This document shows, one piece after another, positions 17,132 through 31,300 of a DNA stretch of 64,000 nucleotides (position 1 is the stretch's first letter; the number at the start of each line of letters is the position of its first letter). Location of the stretch: the NCBI GenBank assembly GCA_963708795.1, contig CAVPUH010000008.1, positions 1 to 64,000 of the forward strand. Reading direction: 5' to 3'. Position numbers and translations under genes: made by a program. The stretch is from DAIQRJ01 sp963708795 (GTDB lineage: Bacteria > Actinomycetota > Actinomycetes > Propionibacteriales > DAIQRJ01). Below the pieces are notes generated by a model that was given only the letters and a program-made list of their open reading frames with translations, was not told the origin of the DNA and ran no database searches.

Positions 17132-18924
17132 TCAGACGCCGGGCGGGGTGTTGCTCGACGCCTGCCCCCGCGACCGGCGGCGTTTCGGTCTGATGACGTC
17201 CCTGGTGGGAGGCCTGGTGGCGGAGTCGAGCAACTCCCGGGCGTGCGCCTGCGAGACGGCCGAGCTCTCGTCGCCGGCGAGCATGCGCGCGAGTTCCGTG
17301 ACGCGGTCCGCGTCCTCGACCCGGCGCAGTCCGCTACTGGTGATGGTGCCGTCGGAGTTCTTCGTCACCACGTAATGGCGGTCGGCGAACGCGGCCACCT
17401 GGGCCAGGTGCGTGACCACGATCACCTGGCCGCTGCGCGCGAGCTGCGCCAGTCGACGACCGACCTCGACCGCCGCGCGCTCCGCCCACGCCGGCGTCGA
17501 CCTCGTCGAACACGTACGTGGGCACCTCCGACCCGGCGCCGAGCACCACGTCGCAGGCCAGCATCACCCGCGAGAGCTCACCGCCGGAGGCTCCCCGCCC
17601 GAGCGGCCGGGCCGGTGCGCCCGGATGCGGCGCGAGCAGCAGCTCCACGGAGTCCGTCCCGTCGGGGCCGAATCCGCCCGGCGCATCCTGCCTGGCTTCG
17701 ATCGAGAACTCGACGCGTGCGTGGGGCATCGCGAGCTCCCGCAACTCGGCCCCGGCGCGCTCGGCGAACTCGTCCGCAGCCCGGACGCGCACGTCGTGAA
17801 GCTCACTCGCCAGCTGGCTCGAGCTCTGCCCGCAGCCGAGTGCTGGCGTCGGTGAGCTCGGCGATGCGCTCGTCGCTCCCGTCGAGCTCGGCCACCCGCT
17901 CGGCGGCGGCTGCCGCCCAGGCCAGGACCGCGTCCACGTCGGTCCCGTAGCGGCGGGTCAGCGCGGCCAGAGCAGCGCGGCGTTCGCCGATCGCCGCGAG
18001 TCGGGTGGGGTCCGTCTCGGTGTCGGCCACGTATCCCGAGAGGTCGGCGGCGAGGTCGCCCGTGAGCATCGCGAGTTCGTCGAGGCGGGTGCCCAGTTCG
18101 GCCAGTCTGTCGTCGTGCGCCGCCATCGACTGGACGGCCTTGCGTGCCCGGCCGAGCAGCCCGAGGACGTTGCCGTCGTCGTCGAACGCGCCCTCGTCAC
18201 CCGACAGCGCGGTGGCCGCGACGGCGGCCGCTGCCTGGAGGTCGTCGGCGTGGGCGAGCCGCGCGGACTCGGCGGTCAGGGCAATGTCCTCGCCGGCGGC
18301 CGGCGCGACCTTGTCGATCTCCTCGAGCCCGAACAGCAACCGATCCCGTTCGGCCGAGCGTTCACCGGCGGCCGAGGTCAGCGCCGCGAGCGTGGACTCC
18401 GCGGCCCGCAACTCCTGGTAGCCGGCGCGGTATCGCTCGAGAACGCTCGACGCGGCCGCGTCGTGCTGGGCGGCGAACGTGTCCAACGCGGCGAGTTGCC
18501 GGGCGGGCCGGAGCAGGGCGATCTGATCGGACTGGCTGTGGAGATCGACCAGTTGTTCACCGATCTCGGCGAGCACCGACACCGGGACCGACGCACCGCC
18601 CAGGTGCGCGCGTGATCGGCCGGCGAGGGAGACCGAGCGGATGGCGATCAGCTCGCGGCCGGCGACGTCGGCACCCGCCTCGGCCGCCCGCGCCAGGACC
18701 GGCGCGTCGGCTGCCAGCAGCCACCGGCCCTCGACCTGGAGTCGGTCGTCGCCGGAGCGGATGGCGCCGGGATCCGCTCGGGCACCGAGCAGGAGCGACA
18801 ACGCCGTCACCACCATGGTCTTCCCGGCCCCGGTCTCGCCGGTGACGACCGTCAGACCCGGATCGAGCTCGAGGTCGGCTTCGTCGATGACCCCGAGCCC
18901 GCGGATGCGGAGTTCCTCGAGCAT
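17132..18924 (-). CDS. recN: DNA repair protein RecN, interrupted by two +1 frameshifts
   Basis: SMC-like ATPase for double-strand-break repair. The N-terminal part has the P-loop GETGAGKTM near residue 30 and coiled-coil heptads. The C-terminal part has GASGGELSRVMLA (signature), VFDEVDAGVGG (Walker B) and VVTHLAQVAAFAD. The protein is split over three frames. One extra base near 17817 (after ...RLRAELE) and one near 17480 (inside GVGGRAA) must be removed to read through. The span is 1793 nt, two more than a multiple of three, which fits two single-base insertions. With both repaired the protein is about 597 residues, the normal length. Sequence error or recoding is more likely than decay, since all motifs are intact. 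Confidence 0.85.
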
Positions 18925-18990
18925 CCGGACTCCTCTCGGTCCCCTCGGGTCCACTCGACCACCACGGCCGCGCGCGGGTGGTCGCCGAAC

Positions 18991-19921
18991 CTAGCTCGCG
19001 CCGCCGACATCTGCGGCGTCGTCGTGGCCGGCGCCGCGCCAGCCGTGCACCGGCAGGTTGAACTTGTTCACGAGTCGATCGGTGAACGGGGCGGAGTGCA
19101 ACCGGGCCAGCCGAACCGGTTGGGCGCCGCGTCGGACCTCCACCCGGTCACCTGCCTTCAAGTCCACCATGCGGCGTCCGTCGCACCACAGCACGCCGCG
19201 CTGACTCAGGTCGGTCAATTCGAACGCGAGCGTCGAGTCCGGTGACACGACCAGCGGCCGCGCGAACAGCGCATGCGCGCTGATCGGGACCAGCACGAGC
19301 GCCTCGACCTGCGGCCACACGATCGGGCCGCCGGCGGAGAAGGCGTAGGCCGTCGAGCCGGTCGGGGTGGCCGCGACGACACCGTCGGTCGCCCACCGCG
19401 ACAACGGCCGCCCGTCCACCTCGACGATCAACTCGATCATCCGTTCGCGGGCGAACTTCTCCAGGCTGGCCTCGTTGAGGGCCCACTCGGACTCCACGAT
19501 GCGGCCGTGCCGCTCGACGGTGATGTCGATGGTGAGGCGTTCCTCGACGGTGTAGCGGCGGGTGATCACGGCGTCGACGGTCGCCAGCAGGTCCTCGGGT
19601 TCGGACTCGGCGAGGAAGCCCACATGGCCGAGGTTGACGCCGAGAACCGGGGTCCGATCGGCGCGGGCCAGTTCGGCGCCGCGCAGGATCGTGCCGTCAC
19701 CGCCGAGGACGACGACCAGCTCGCACCCGGCCGTAGTCGCGCTCGTCCGGCGCCACCTGGACGGCGAGATCGGCGTCGTACGCTCGCAGATCGGCAGCCT
19801 CGGGCGCGCTCAGGACCACGTCGATCCCGGCGGTGGCGAACAGGCGGGTCGACTGGGCCGCGACGCGGAGCGCCTCGTCACGCCCGCCGTGGACGACCAT
19901 CCGGATCGAGCGGGAGGTCAC
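18991..19921 (-). CDS. nadK: NAD kinase, interrupted by one +1 frameshift
   Basis: Phosphorylates NAD to NADP, an essential reaction. The N-terminal part (from GTG 19921, MTSRSIRMVVHGGRDEA) and the rest, with the GGDGT motif (VVVLGGDGTILRGAEL), GHVGFLAE and the DGVVAATPTGSTAYAFSAGG segment, are in different frames. One extra base near 19731, after ...DERDYG, restores a continuous protein of 309-310 residues. The start overlaps the tlyA stop (GTGA), as in M. tuberculosis tlyA-ppnK-recN. An actual null is implausible because no bacterium is expected to survive without this enzyme. Confidence 0.88.
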
Positions 19922-20739
19922 GACGCTGCTCCAGCGGCCGCGCGTACCGCAGCCGGGTCGGCGGTTGGAGCACCGGCGGTGAACCAGCAGAAGACCTCCA
20001 CGTTCCCGCTGCCACCCGGGAGCGCGGACCTCACCACCGCGCGCGTGCCGAGTCCGAGCGCCCAGGCATCCTCTGCCACGGCGAGGACCGCGGCCGATCG
20101 CAGTTCGGGTTCGCGGACGACGCCACCGGATCCCAGCTCGGTCCGGCCGACCTCGAACTGCGGCTTCACCATGAGGAGGAAGTCCGCGTCACTCGTGGCC
20201 AGACCTCGCAGTTCGGCGAGCACGAGACGCAGCGAGATGAACGACAGGTCCGCGACCACCAGGTCGGCGAGCGGTCCGAACTGCCCGGGTTCGGCGTGAC
20301 GCAGGTTGGTCTGTTCGTGAACCTCCACCCGGGGATCCCGGCGGAGTGGATCGGCGAGCTGGCCGGTCCCGACGTCGACGGCCACGACAGAAGCGGCACC
20401 GTGCTCGAGCAGGACCTGGGTGAAGCCGCCGGTCGAGGAGCCCGCGTCGAGACAGCGACGCCCGCGGATCGTCAGGCCGTGCGGAGTGAGGGCATCGACT
20501 GCGCCGAGCAGCTTCAGCGCGGCCCGACTGACGTAACGGTCGTACTCACTGGCCTCGACCTCGATGGGCGAGCCGGGCGTGACCCGGGTGGACGACTTAC
20601 GGATGGTCACGCCGTCCACGATGACGTGACCGCCACCGACGAGTGCCGCCGCGACATCCCGCGAGCGGGCGACGCCCCGACGGACCAGTTCGGCATCGAG
20701 GCGACGGCTGCCCTGCGGGTCATCCACCGGCGGAGCCAT
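19918..20739 (-). CDS. tlyA: TlyA family rRNA 2'-O-methyltransferase
   Basis: Methylates ribose in 16S and 23S rRNA, which in mycobacteria confers capreomycin sensitivity. The 273-residue protein has an N-terminal S4 RNA-binding domain (about residues 13-70, LDAELVRRGVARSRDVAAAL) and a Rossmann methyltransferase domain with motif I DAGSSTGGFTQVLLEHGA and the later KPQFEVGR segment. It overlaps the small gene upstream by 20 bp and is coupled to nadK by a GTGA overlap. Confidence 0.92.
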   Translation of the reverse strand: MAPPVDDPQGSRRLDAELVRRGVARSRDVAAALVGGGHVIVDGVTIRKSSTRVTPGSPIEVEASEYDRYVSRAALKLLGAVDALTPHGLTIRGRRCLDAGSSTGGFTQVLLEHGAASVVAVDVGTGQLADPLRRDPRVEVHEQTNLRHAEPGQFGPLADLVVADLSFISLRLVLAELRGLATSDADFLLMVKPQFEVGRTELGSGGVVREPELRSAAVLAVAEDAWALGLGTRAVVRSALPGGSGNVEVFCWFTAGAPTADPAAVRAAAGAAS

Positions 20740-20917
20740 CCGCCGGGCGGTGCTCGGCGCCCGAGTCGTCGAGCCGGGCGGCCAGGTCGTCGGCGATCGC
20801 GGTGTAGGCGTCGAGATGCTCGTGCGTCGGCGTGTCGTCCAGTGCAGCGAGCCGCTCGGGAACGTCCGACGAGGCGATCGGCCCGTCGGACGGTTGGTCG
20901 GATCCCGGCGACGTCAT
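20720..20917 (-). CDS. Small conserved actinobacterial protein
   Basis: A 65-residue acidic protein lying between the HAD phosphatase gene and tlyA. Its centre, ALDDTPTHEHLDAYTAIADD, resembles the small protein found at this position in other actinobacteria (Rv1693 in M. tuberculosis). It has no membrane segment, signal peptide or cysteine. The start overlaps the upstream HAD stop and the end overlaps the tlyA start, which argues that it is translated. Function unknown. Confidence 0.75.
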   Translation of the reverse strand: MTSPGSDQPSDGPIASSDVPERLAALDDTPTHEHLDAYTAIADDLAARLDDSGAEHRPADGSAGG

Positions 20918-21942
20918 GGCCGCAGCCTATCGAGAGCGGTCTGGAGCGAAGATCGATCGGCGTCCGGCGTCGTCCACACCGCCTGGGTCGCCGCTCGCAA
21001 CGCGTCGGTCGGCGAGCCGGACCCACCGAGCACGAGCGAGCCGTCGACGACCTGGACGGTCCATCCGGAACAGGCGGTCGTACCGGCGGCGTCGTCGACG
21101 ACCTCGGGCTGGACCTCGTCGAGCACGCGCAGGTCGAAGCCGACGAACGACGGTCGCTGATGGACGGGCGCGGCGAACAGGTCGGACACCGTGCTGACAC
21201 CCGTGAGGACCAGGAGGCCGGGCAACTCGGCCGCCACCGCACCTTCGATGTCGGAGTCGAGCCGGTCACCCACGACGAGCGTGTCCCCCGCTGTTGCGCC
21301 GAGGCTCTGGAGGGCCGTGTCGAACAGGGTGCGCTGCGGCTTCCCCGCCGACTCCGGCATCTGCCCGCCGAGGGCCGTGCTGAGTGCGGCGACGAGAGAT
21401 CCGTTCCCCGGAGCGAGCCCGCGCTCCGTCGGCAGGGTCAGGTCGAGGTTGGACGCGATCCAGCGGGCTCCGGCAGCGATCGCGTAAGTGGCTTCTGCGA
21501 GTTGGCGCCAGCCGGTGTCGGGGCCGAAGCCCTGGACGACGACCTCGGGCTCGTCCTCGGCCGACTCGACGATCGTGAAGCCAGCTGCCTGAACCGGAAG
21601 CCGGAGACCGTCCTGACCGACGACCAGGACCTTGGCCCCGGTGGCCAGCGAGCCGTCGGCGGTCGCGGCGGAGAGCATCGAGGCGACCGCGTGCGAAGCC
21701 GTCACGACGTCGTGCTGCCCAGCCGCGAGTCCGAGGGACGACAGGTGTTCCGCCACGACCTCGGCGGTGCGGGCCGCGTTGTTCGTCACGAACGCCAGCC
21801 GACTTCCGCTCGCGCGGCACGCGGTCAGCGTGTCCACGGCGAACGGGACGGCGTGCGGCCCGCGGTAGACGACTCCGTCGAGGTCGAGGAGAAGCGTGGT
21901 GTACGCCGCCCGGAGGGGGCCGGAGGTCGAGGCCAGGCTCAC
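20914..21942 (-). CDS. HAD-IIA family sugar/glycerol phosphatase
   Basis: A 342-residue HAD-superfamily hydrolase of the NagD type. The nucleophile Asp is in LLLDLDGVVYRG, motif II in FVTNNAART, and motif III/IV in VVGDRLDSDIEGA. A C-terminal extension of about 70 residues (from about RPSFVGFDLRVL) is typical of the actinobacterial version. The M. tuberculosis counterpart Rv1692 is reported as a glycerol-3-phosphate phosphatase, and synteny (TPR protein, HAD, small protein, tlyA) supports the same role. The start GTG 21942 overlaps the TPR-gene stop (GTGA). Confidence 0.85.
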   Translation of the reverse strand: MSLASTSGPLRAAYTTLLLDLDGVVYRGPHAVPFAVDTLTACRASGSRLAFVTNNAARTAEVVAEHLSSLGLAAGQHDVVTASHAVASMLSAATADGSLATGAKVLVVGQDGLRLPVQAAGFTIVESAEDEPEVVVQGFGPDTGWRQLAEATYAIAAGARWIASNLDLTLPTERGLAPGNGSLVAALSTALGGQMPESAGKPQRTLFDTALQSLGATAGDTLVVGDRLDSDIEGAVAAELPGLLVLTGVSTVSDLFAAPVHQRPSFVGFDLRVLDEVQPEVVDDAAGTTACSGWTVQVVDGSLVLGGSGSPTDALRAATQAVWTTPDADRSSLQTALDRLRP

Positions 21943-22888
21943 GCGCGGGCCGTCAGCGCATGCCACCGCTCGGCGGCGTCGGTCTCCTCGTCCACATCGG
22001 CGGCGGTCGCCTTGCTGAACCAACTCACGGCGTCGGTGCGCCGGCCCAGTTGTTCGAGGAGGTCGGCGTAGGCGTAGCGCAGCCGGGCCGCACTCGATGA
22101 GACCGCGTCATTGAACAGGAGGGGATGTTCCAGTTCGGCCAGAGCAGCCTCCAGGTCGCCGAGATCCGCACGTGCGCCGGCAGCGACCATCCACAGTTCG
22201 ACGCGTGACTCGGTCGTCAGCTTCGCCGCATCGGGTGAGCGCACCATCTCGAGGGCGCGCTCAGGGCGCCCGAGACCACGCTCGCAATCGGCCATCAGGG
22301 GCAGCATCTCCACCGAGCCCGACAGTCGCTTGGCGGCTCGCAGTTCCGACAGCGCCTTGTCATAACGGCCGGCTGCGTACGCCGCCTCACCCGCCGCCTC
22401 GCGCACGGAAGCGATGCGAGCGCCACGAGCGCTCGCCGCCAGGGCGTGCTCGGCGGCCAGGTCGGGGTCGGAATCGAGCAGTTCGCCAGCGGCTACGAGA
22501 TGCCGGGCGACGAGCTCTGCCTTACTGCCGAGGCCGGCCAGTTCGCGCCGGGTGCCCGGGTCCAGCTCGCGGCCGGTGATCTCCGCGGGAATCTCCGGCC
22601 CAGGGTCCGCTACCGGGCGATCGTCGGAGCGCGGCTTGTCGGTCGAGCGGCCGCGGTCGCCGTTCGAGCGGCCACCGCGGTCTGATGACCTGCCGCCGCT
22701 GCCGCTTCGGCCGGCGCTGCCGCCTGGCCACCGGTGCGGCCGGTCGTGCCGCGGGACGCTGCCTGACCACGACCGCGACCACCGCGAGCAGACGATCCCC
22801 CACCCGTCGAATCGGAAGAACTCGACGAACCTCTGGGAGCGCCGCGACGGTCGTCGCGCCGACGCGGGTCACCGCTTGACGTCGTCAT
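21939..22888 (-). CDS. TPR-repeat protein with disordered Arg/Gly-rich N-terminus, frame-shifted
   Basis: The C-terminal two thirds carry tetratricopeptide helices: ELDPGTRRELAGLGSKAELV, then AAEHALAASARGARIASVRE, YAAGRYDKALSELRAAKRL and so on. They match the TPR protein upstream of the HAD gene in other actinobacteria (Rv1691 type). The conserved part reads upstream past the GTG at 22406, so the true start is farther out. The likely start is ATG 22888, which opens a basic, Gly/Ser/Arg-rich region (MTTSSGDPRRRDDRRGAPRG). The two parts are in different frames. The switch lies around 22700-22735, in low-complexity sequence, and the span is two bases over a multiple of three (two insertions or one deletion). 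Function unknown. Confidence 0.7.
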
Positions 22889-22955
22889 GGAAGTCCCTTC
22901 ACGATCTCACTGCCGGCCGCGCCCACTCTAGCGAGCGCATCCCGGTCCTGAACGC

Positions 22956-22989
22956 ACAAGAGGCCGCCCCCTAAGGGGCGGCCTCTTGT
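22956..22989 (-). terminator. Terminator of the rRNA operon
   Basis: A perfect 15-bp inverted repeat (ACAAGAGGCCGCCCC / GGGGCGGCCTCTTGT) with a four-base loop lies about ten bases beyond the 5S 3' end. It is the strongest perfect hairpin close to a transcript end in the window. No long U-run follows, which is common for actinobacterial terminators. Confidence 0.85.
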
Positions 22990-22998
22990 CGAAGAATG

Positions 22999-23116
22999 TT
23001 CGGCGGCGTCCTACTCTCCCACGCAGTCTCCCGCGCAGTACCATCGGCGCTGAAGGGCTTAACTTCCGGGTTCGGAATGGAGCCGGGTGTTTCCCCTTCG
23101 CTATGACCACCGAAAC
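22999..23116 (-). rRNA. rrf: 5S ribosomal RNA
   Basis: The minus strand begins GTTTCGGTGGTCATAGCG and includes the conserved CCCGGCUCCAUUCCGAACCCG region and GGGAGAGUAGGACGCCGCCG near the 3' end. Ends were placed by the pairing of the terminal stem and may be off by a few bases. Length is about 118 nt. Confidence 0.92.
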
Positions 23117-23179
23117 TCTATGGAGCTATGGTCGTTCGACCATACCTCGGGAACCGCATAGTGGACGCAAGCGCAATTA
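23117..23179 (-). other. 23S-5S spacer with 3' arm of the 23S processing stem
   Basis: Bases 23151-23172 are complementary, with a few mismatches, to the segment at 26334-26355 just upstream of 23S. The two arms (GCTTGCGTCCACTATGCGGTTC after 23S, read in pieces GCTTGCGTCC and ACTATGCGGTTC) would pair around the 23S body for RNase III cleavage. A short perfect hairpin (TATGGTC / GACCATA) sits between this arm and 5S. Confidence 0.7.
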
Positions 23180-28202
<5,023 letters not shown>

Positions 28203-28474
28203 TCTGTATGTCAGAACCTCCGCCACAGCCTTGCGGCTACGACATCGGTGTCGACAACGAAGTGATACCCAGCAAAAGAACAAAACTGACTTGTTTTGTC
28301 CGATTACCAAAGGAATCCGTCACGACAGATCGCCCACCAGTCGAAGACTGGCAGGTTCAAGGTCATGAACGGGGGTAAATCTATTTGTGCATTGACCTTT
28401 AGCACGCTGTTGAGTTCTCAAGGATCAGATGCGCACCGCCGGGGCCTTTCGACCCGTTTTGGGGCAACTTCTCT
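28203..28474 (-). other. 16S rRNA leader
   Basis: The transcribed leader between the proximal promoter and 16S. It contains the 5' arm of the 16S processing stem at 28401-28428 (minus strand CTGATCCTTGAG and ACTCAACAGCGTGCT), complementary to 26483-26510. It also holds a boxA-like stretch (TTGTTCTTTTGC, complement at about 28271-28282) that may load NusB/NusE antitermination factors. The boxA call is by resemblance only. Confidence 0.65.
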
Positions 28475-28503
28475 AGCTTAGCTGGTGTTGCCGGCCGGTG
28501 CAA
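28475..28503 (-). promoter_or_regulatory. Proximal rRNA promoter
   Basis: A -35 TTGCAC (28503-28498) and a -10 TAAGCT (28480-28475) are separated by 17 bp, matching the actinobacterial housekeeping sigma consensus and standing about 270 bp before 16S. Confidence 0.7.
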
Positions 28504-28658
28504 CCCGGCTGGCGTTGTTCTTGCCAGCTTCCCTGGAGCGAATCGCAACCATACACCCTCGTTCCGTACTGTGCGCACGGCGAAGGAAGCTGCTCTTGCT
28601 CGTTGGGGCTTCCCGGTTCGGCCACTCTCGCGTCCCGCTCACCGGCGAAGCGAGTAGA

Positions 28659-28688
28659 ACATTACGGAGACGTTGCGCGATGCGTCAA
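28659..28688 (-). promoter_or_regulatory. Distal rRNA promoter
   Basis: A -35 TTGACG (28688-28683) and a -10 TAATGT (28664-28659) are separated by 18 bp, about 185 bp upstream of the proximal promoter. Tandem promoters are common for rRNA operons. Confidence 0.7.
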
Positions 28689-28720
28689 ATCGAGGCCGCG
28701 TGCCCGTTGTCACAGTGACT

Positions 28721-28744
28721 CGACACGCCTGTACAGGCGTGTCG
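28721..28744. repeat. 24-bp perfect palindrome
   Basis: CGACACGCCTGT joined to ACAGGCGTGTCG is a perfect 24-bp palindrome immediately upstream of the distal rRNA promoter. It shares the CGACACGCC core with the repeat family that follows. It could be a regulator-binding site or a degenerate copy of that family. Confidence 0.75.
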
Positions 28745-28827
28745 GCTTGCGCTGATCGCGTTGCAGGGTTCGGTTTCCGGCGCTTCTTGGTCGACTGGCG
28801 CACCGGGCGCGAGCGGGCGGATGTGCC

Positions 28828-29256
28828 CGAGTGGGCGCGTCCTCACCCAACACGCCGCCGAGGCGGGAGCTTGCGACCAGTCGGCCTGCCGTCCGTACTC
28901 GCTGAGCCTCGAGTGGGCGCGTCCTCACCCAACACGCCGTCTCGCCCGCGAGATTGCGACCACTCGGAGACCCACCCGATCGCCCGCAGCTCGAGGACTG
29001 AGTAGCCAGAGGCGTTGCGTCCCGCCATTCGCGGAGTAGGGCGCGTCCTCACCCAACACGCCGCCACGCCCGTGAGCTTGTGCCCACTCGGGTCCCCTGC
29101 CGGGCGCGTCCAGGCTCGAGTGGGCGCGTCCTCACCCGACACGCCGCCACTCCCGTGACCTTGCGACCACTCGGGTCCCCTGCCAGGCGCGGCCAGGCTC
29201 GAGTGGTCGCGTCCTCACCCGACACGCCGCCATCCCGCGAGCTTGCGACCACTCGG
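28828..29256. repeat. Five copies of a 57-59-bp imperfect palindrome (family D)
   Basis: Copies at 28828-28884, 28910-28967, 29033-29091, 29117-29174 and 29200-29256 share the outline CGAGTGGGCGCGTCC..CACCC(A/G)ACACGCC...TTGCGACCACTCGG. The outer arms pair (CGAGTGGTCGC with GCGACCACTCG is perfect in the last copy), as do inner GCGT/ACGC bases. They fill the gap between the rRNA promoters and the 3' end of tyrS. No open frame with coding character is present. They may end tyrS transcription or be REP-like elements. Confidence 0.85.
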
Positions 29257-29278
29257 CACCACGGACCCCGCCCGGGCC

Positions 29279-30553
29279 TCACCGGCCGACGCGCACACCC
29301 GCCACCTGGCGTCGTCCACGCCGCAGCACCAGCCACTCACCCTGGAGCAGCTGGTCCGGCGTCGGTGCCCCGTCCGGGTCGTCGATCCGCACGTTGTTCA
29401 CGTACGCCCCGCCCTCAGTGATCGTCCGCCGGGCCGCACTCCGACTCGGCACCAGACCCGCGTCGGCGAAGAGCTGCACGTACCCGGGCAGTCCCCCGTC
29501 ACCGGCGGGCTCGACCTCCACGACGGCCGTCTCCGCCAGCGCCGCCGTCAGCGTGACGCCGTCCAACGCCTCGAGGTCGCTCCGGCCGAACAGAGCCGCC
29601 GCCGCAGCCTTGGCGCGCGCGGTCTGTTCGGGTCCGTGCACCAGGGTCGTCACGTCGTCCGCCAGCGCGCGCTGGGCCTCACGCGCCGAAGGCCGTTCGA
29701 CTGTCGCCACCTCCAGCTCGGCGATCTCCTCGCGAGTCCGGAAGGTCATCGCCTTGAGGTAGCCGATGACGCTCTCGTCCTCGGAGTTGAGGAAGAACTG
29801 GTGGAACGCGTACGGCGACGTCAGGTCCGGATCGAGCCAGATCGCGCCGCCCTCGCTCTTGCCGAACTTCGTGCCGTCGGCCTTCGTGAGGAGAGGTGTC
29901 GCCATCGCGTGCACCCGCACGCCCTCCACCTGACGGATCAGCGTGCAGCCGGCGGTGATGTTGCCCCACTGGTCCGACCCGCCGAGCTGCATCGTGACCC
30001 CGTGCTGCCGGTACAGCTCGAGGTAATCGAGGCTCTGGAGCATCACGTAGGAGAACTCCGTGTAGCTCATGCCCTCGCCGGCGAGACGCTTCGCGACGAC
30101 CTCGCGATCGAGCATGCGGTTGACGCTGAAGTGTTTCCCGATGTCGCGCAGGAACTCGATGGCGGTCATCGGCGCCGTCCAGTCGAGGTTGTTCACCAGC
30201 CTGGCGCCTGCGGGTCCGTCGAAGTCGAGGTACGGCTCGATCTGCTTCTGGATGCTGGCCACCCACCCGGCGACGACCTCGGGCGGGTTCAACGTGCGTT
30301 CGGCCGTCGGGCGCGGGTCGCCGATCAGGCCGGTCGATCCACCGACGAGCGCGACCGGCCGGTGCCCGGCCAGCTGGAGCCGACGGGCGGTGAGCAACTG
30401 GACCAGGTGACCGTGGTGCAGGCTCGGCGCGGTCGGGTCGAACCCGACATAGAAGGCGAGCTGCCCGGAGCGAAGAGCTGTGGCCAGCTCGGTCGCATCG
30501 GTGCTCTCGGCGAGGAGTCCTCGCCAGCTCAGCTCGTCCCAGATGTCGTTCAC
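29279..30553 (-). CDS. tyrS: Tyrosyl-tRNA synthetase
   Basis: Class I synthetase that charges tRNA-Tyr. The 424-residue protein has the HIGH-equivalent HHGH (APSLHHGHLV, about residues 43-50), the tyrosine-binding region (YVMLQSLDYLELYRQHG), GGSDQWGNI, the KMSKS-equivalent KFGKS, and a C-terminal S4 domain (LFADAGLVPSRSAARRTI). The GTG at 30553 yields the normal N-terminus. It lies 103 bp after the DNA glycosylase gene. Confidence 0.96.
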   Translation of the reverse strand: MNDIWDELSWRGLLAESTDATELATALRSGQLAFYVGFDPTAPSLHHGHLVQLLTARRLQLAGHRPVALVGGSTGLIGDPRPTAERTLNPPEVVAGWVASIQKQIEPYLDFDGPAGARLVNNLDWTAPMTAIEFLRDIGKHFSVNRMLDREVVAKRLAGEGMSYTEFSYVMLQSLDYLELYRQHGVTMQLGGSDQWGNITAGCTLIRQVEGVRVHAMATPLLTKADGTKFGKSEGGAIWLDPDLTSPYAFHQFFLNSEDESVIGYLKAMTFRTREEIAELEVATVERPSAREAQRALADDVTTLVHGPEQTARAKAAAAALFGRSDLEALDGVTLTAALAETAVVEVEPAGDGGLPGYVQLFADAGLVPSRSAARRTITEGGAYVNNVRIDDPDGAPTPDQLLQGEWLVLRRGRRQVAGVRVGR

Positions 30554-30655
30554 GTCGTCCCTCCGGCAGGTCGCGAGGCTCTCCCGCGGACACGGCGTCC
30601 ATCGTGCCTCACCCGCCGGACCGGTTCACGGGCATTCCACCGCGCTCGACCCGAG

Positions 30656-31300
30656 TCACCCGCGGGCACGCCGGGGCGCAGCAGGGCGAAAGACCGACAC
30701 GGTCGGGTCGTCCGCGAGCCAGAACCGCCACGGCAGGTCCGCCGCCAGCCGCAGCCCGACCCGCGGACCGGTGGCGACGAGCCGGGCCGGGGGACGGCGG
30801 GACGGCAACCGCAACCGAACCCGGCTGGCGTCGTCGAGGAGGTCGGCGCCACCGTCGGCGCCGGTCAGCCCCAGCGCAGACGCCAGGTTCGCCGGCCCGC
30901 GAGCGAGATCGACCGCCCGTCGCGCAGTTCGCCGGCGTGAGCTCGCAATCGTCGCCCCTTCGATCACCTCGCCGGCACGTACCAGCACCGCCCCAGCCTC
31001 GCCCACCGGGGCGCAGACGATGTTCGCGCACCAGTGCATGCCGTAGGTGAAGTAGACGTACAGGTAGCCAGAGTCGCCGAACATGACCTCGTTCCTGGCG
31101 GTCGGGCCTCGAAACGCGTGCGACCCGGCGTCCCTCGCCCCGCCGTAGGCTTCGACCTCGGTGATCCGCACGGTGACGATGCCCGCCTCCGATTCGGTAG
31201 CGAGGAATGCACCGAGGAGCCGCGACGCGATGAGCTCGGGTCGACCGCGCAGCGCCTCGCGAGCGACGTCGGCGCCGGGTGACCGGTCAGGCACCCGCAC
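30656..31300 (-). CDS. mpg: 3-methyladenine DNA glycosylase (AAG/MPG family)
   Basis: Base-excision repair glycosylase for alkylated purines. The 214-residue protein shows the family landmarks RLLG near residue 28, ITEVEAYGG with the catalytic Glu, DAGSHAFRGPTARN, and the YVYFTYGMHWCANIV segment. It starts at GTG 31300 (an alternative GTG lies two codons inside) and overlaps the end of argH by 14 bp. The argH-mpg-tyrS order matches M. tuberculosis Rv1688-Rv1689 in part. Confidence 0.9.
   Translation of the reverse strand: MRVPDRSPGADVAREALRGRPELIASRLLGAFLATESEAGIVTVRITEVEAYGGARDAGSHAFRGPTARNEVMFGDSGYLYVYFTYGMHWCANIVCAPVGEAGAVLVRAGEVIEGATIASSRRRTARRAVDLARGPANLASALGLTGADGGADLLDDASRVRLRLPSRRPPARLVATGPRVGLRLAADLPWRFWLADDPTVSVFRPAAPRRARG

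Noticed and set aside
19273..22071. Long + strand open frames (for example 932 codons here, 903 at 40053-42764, 670 at 1608-3620, 650 at 7800-9752, 660 at 56500-58482)
   Set aside because: They are antisense shadows of high-GC minus-strand genes whose products show clear family motifs; the + strand readings are Arg/Gly/Ala-rich without motifs.
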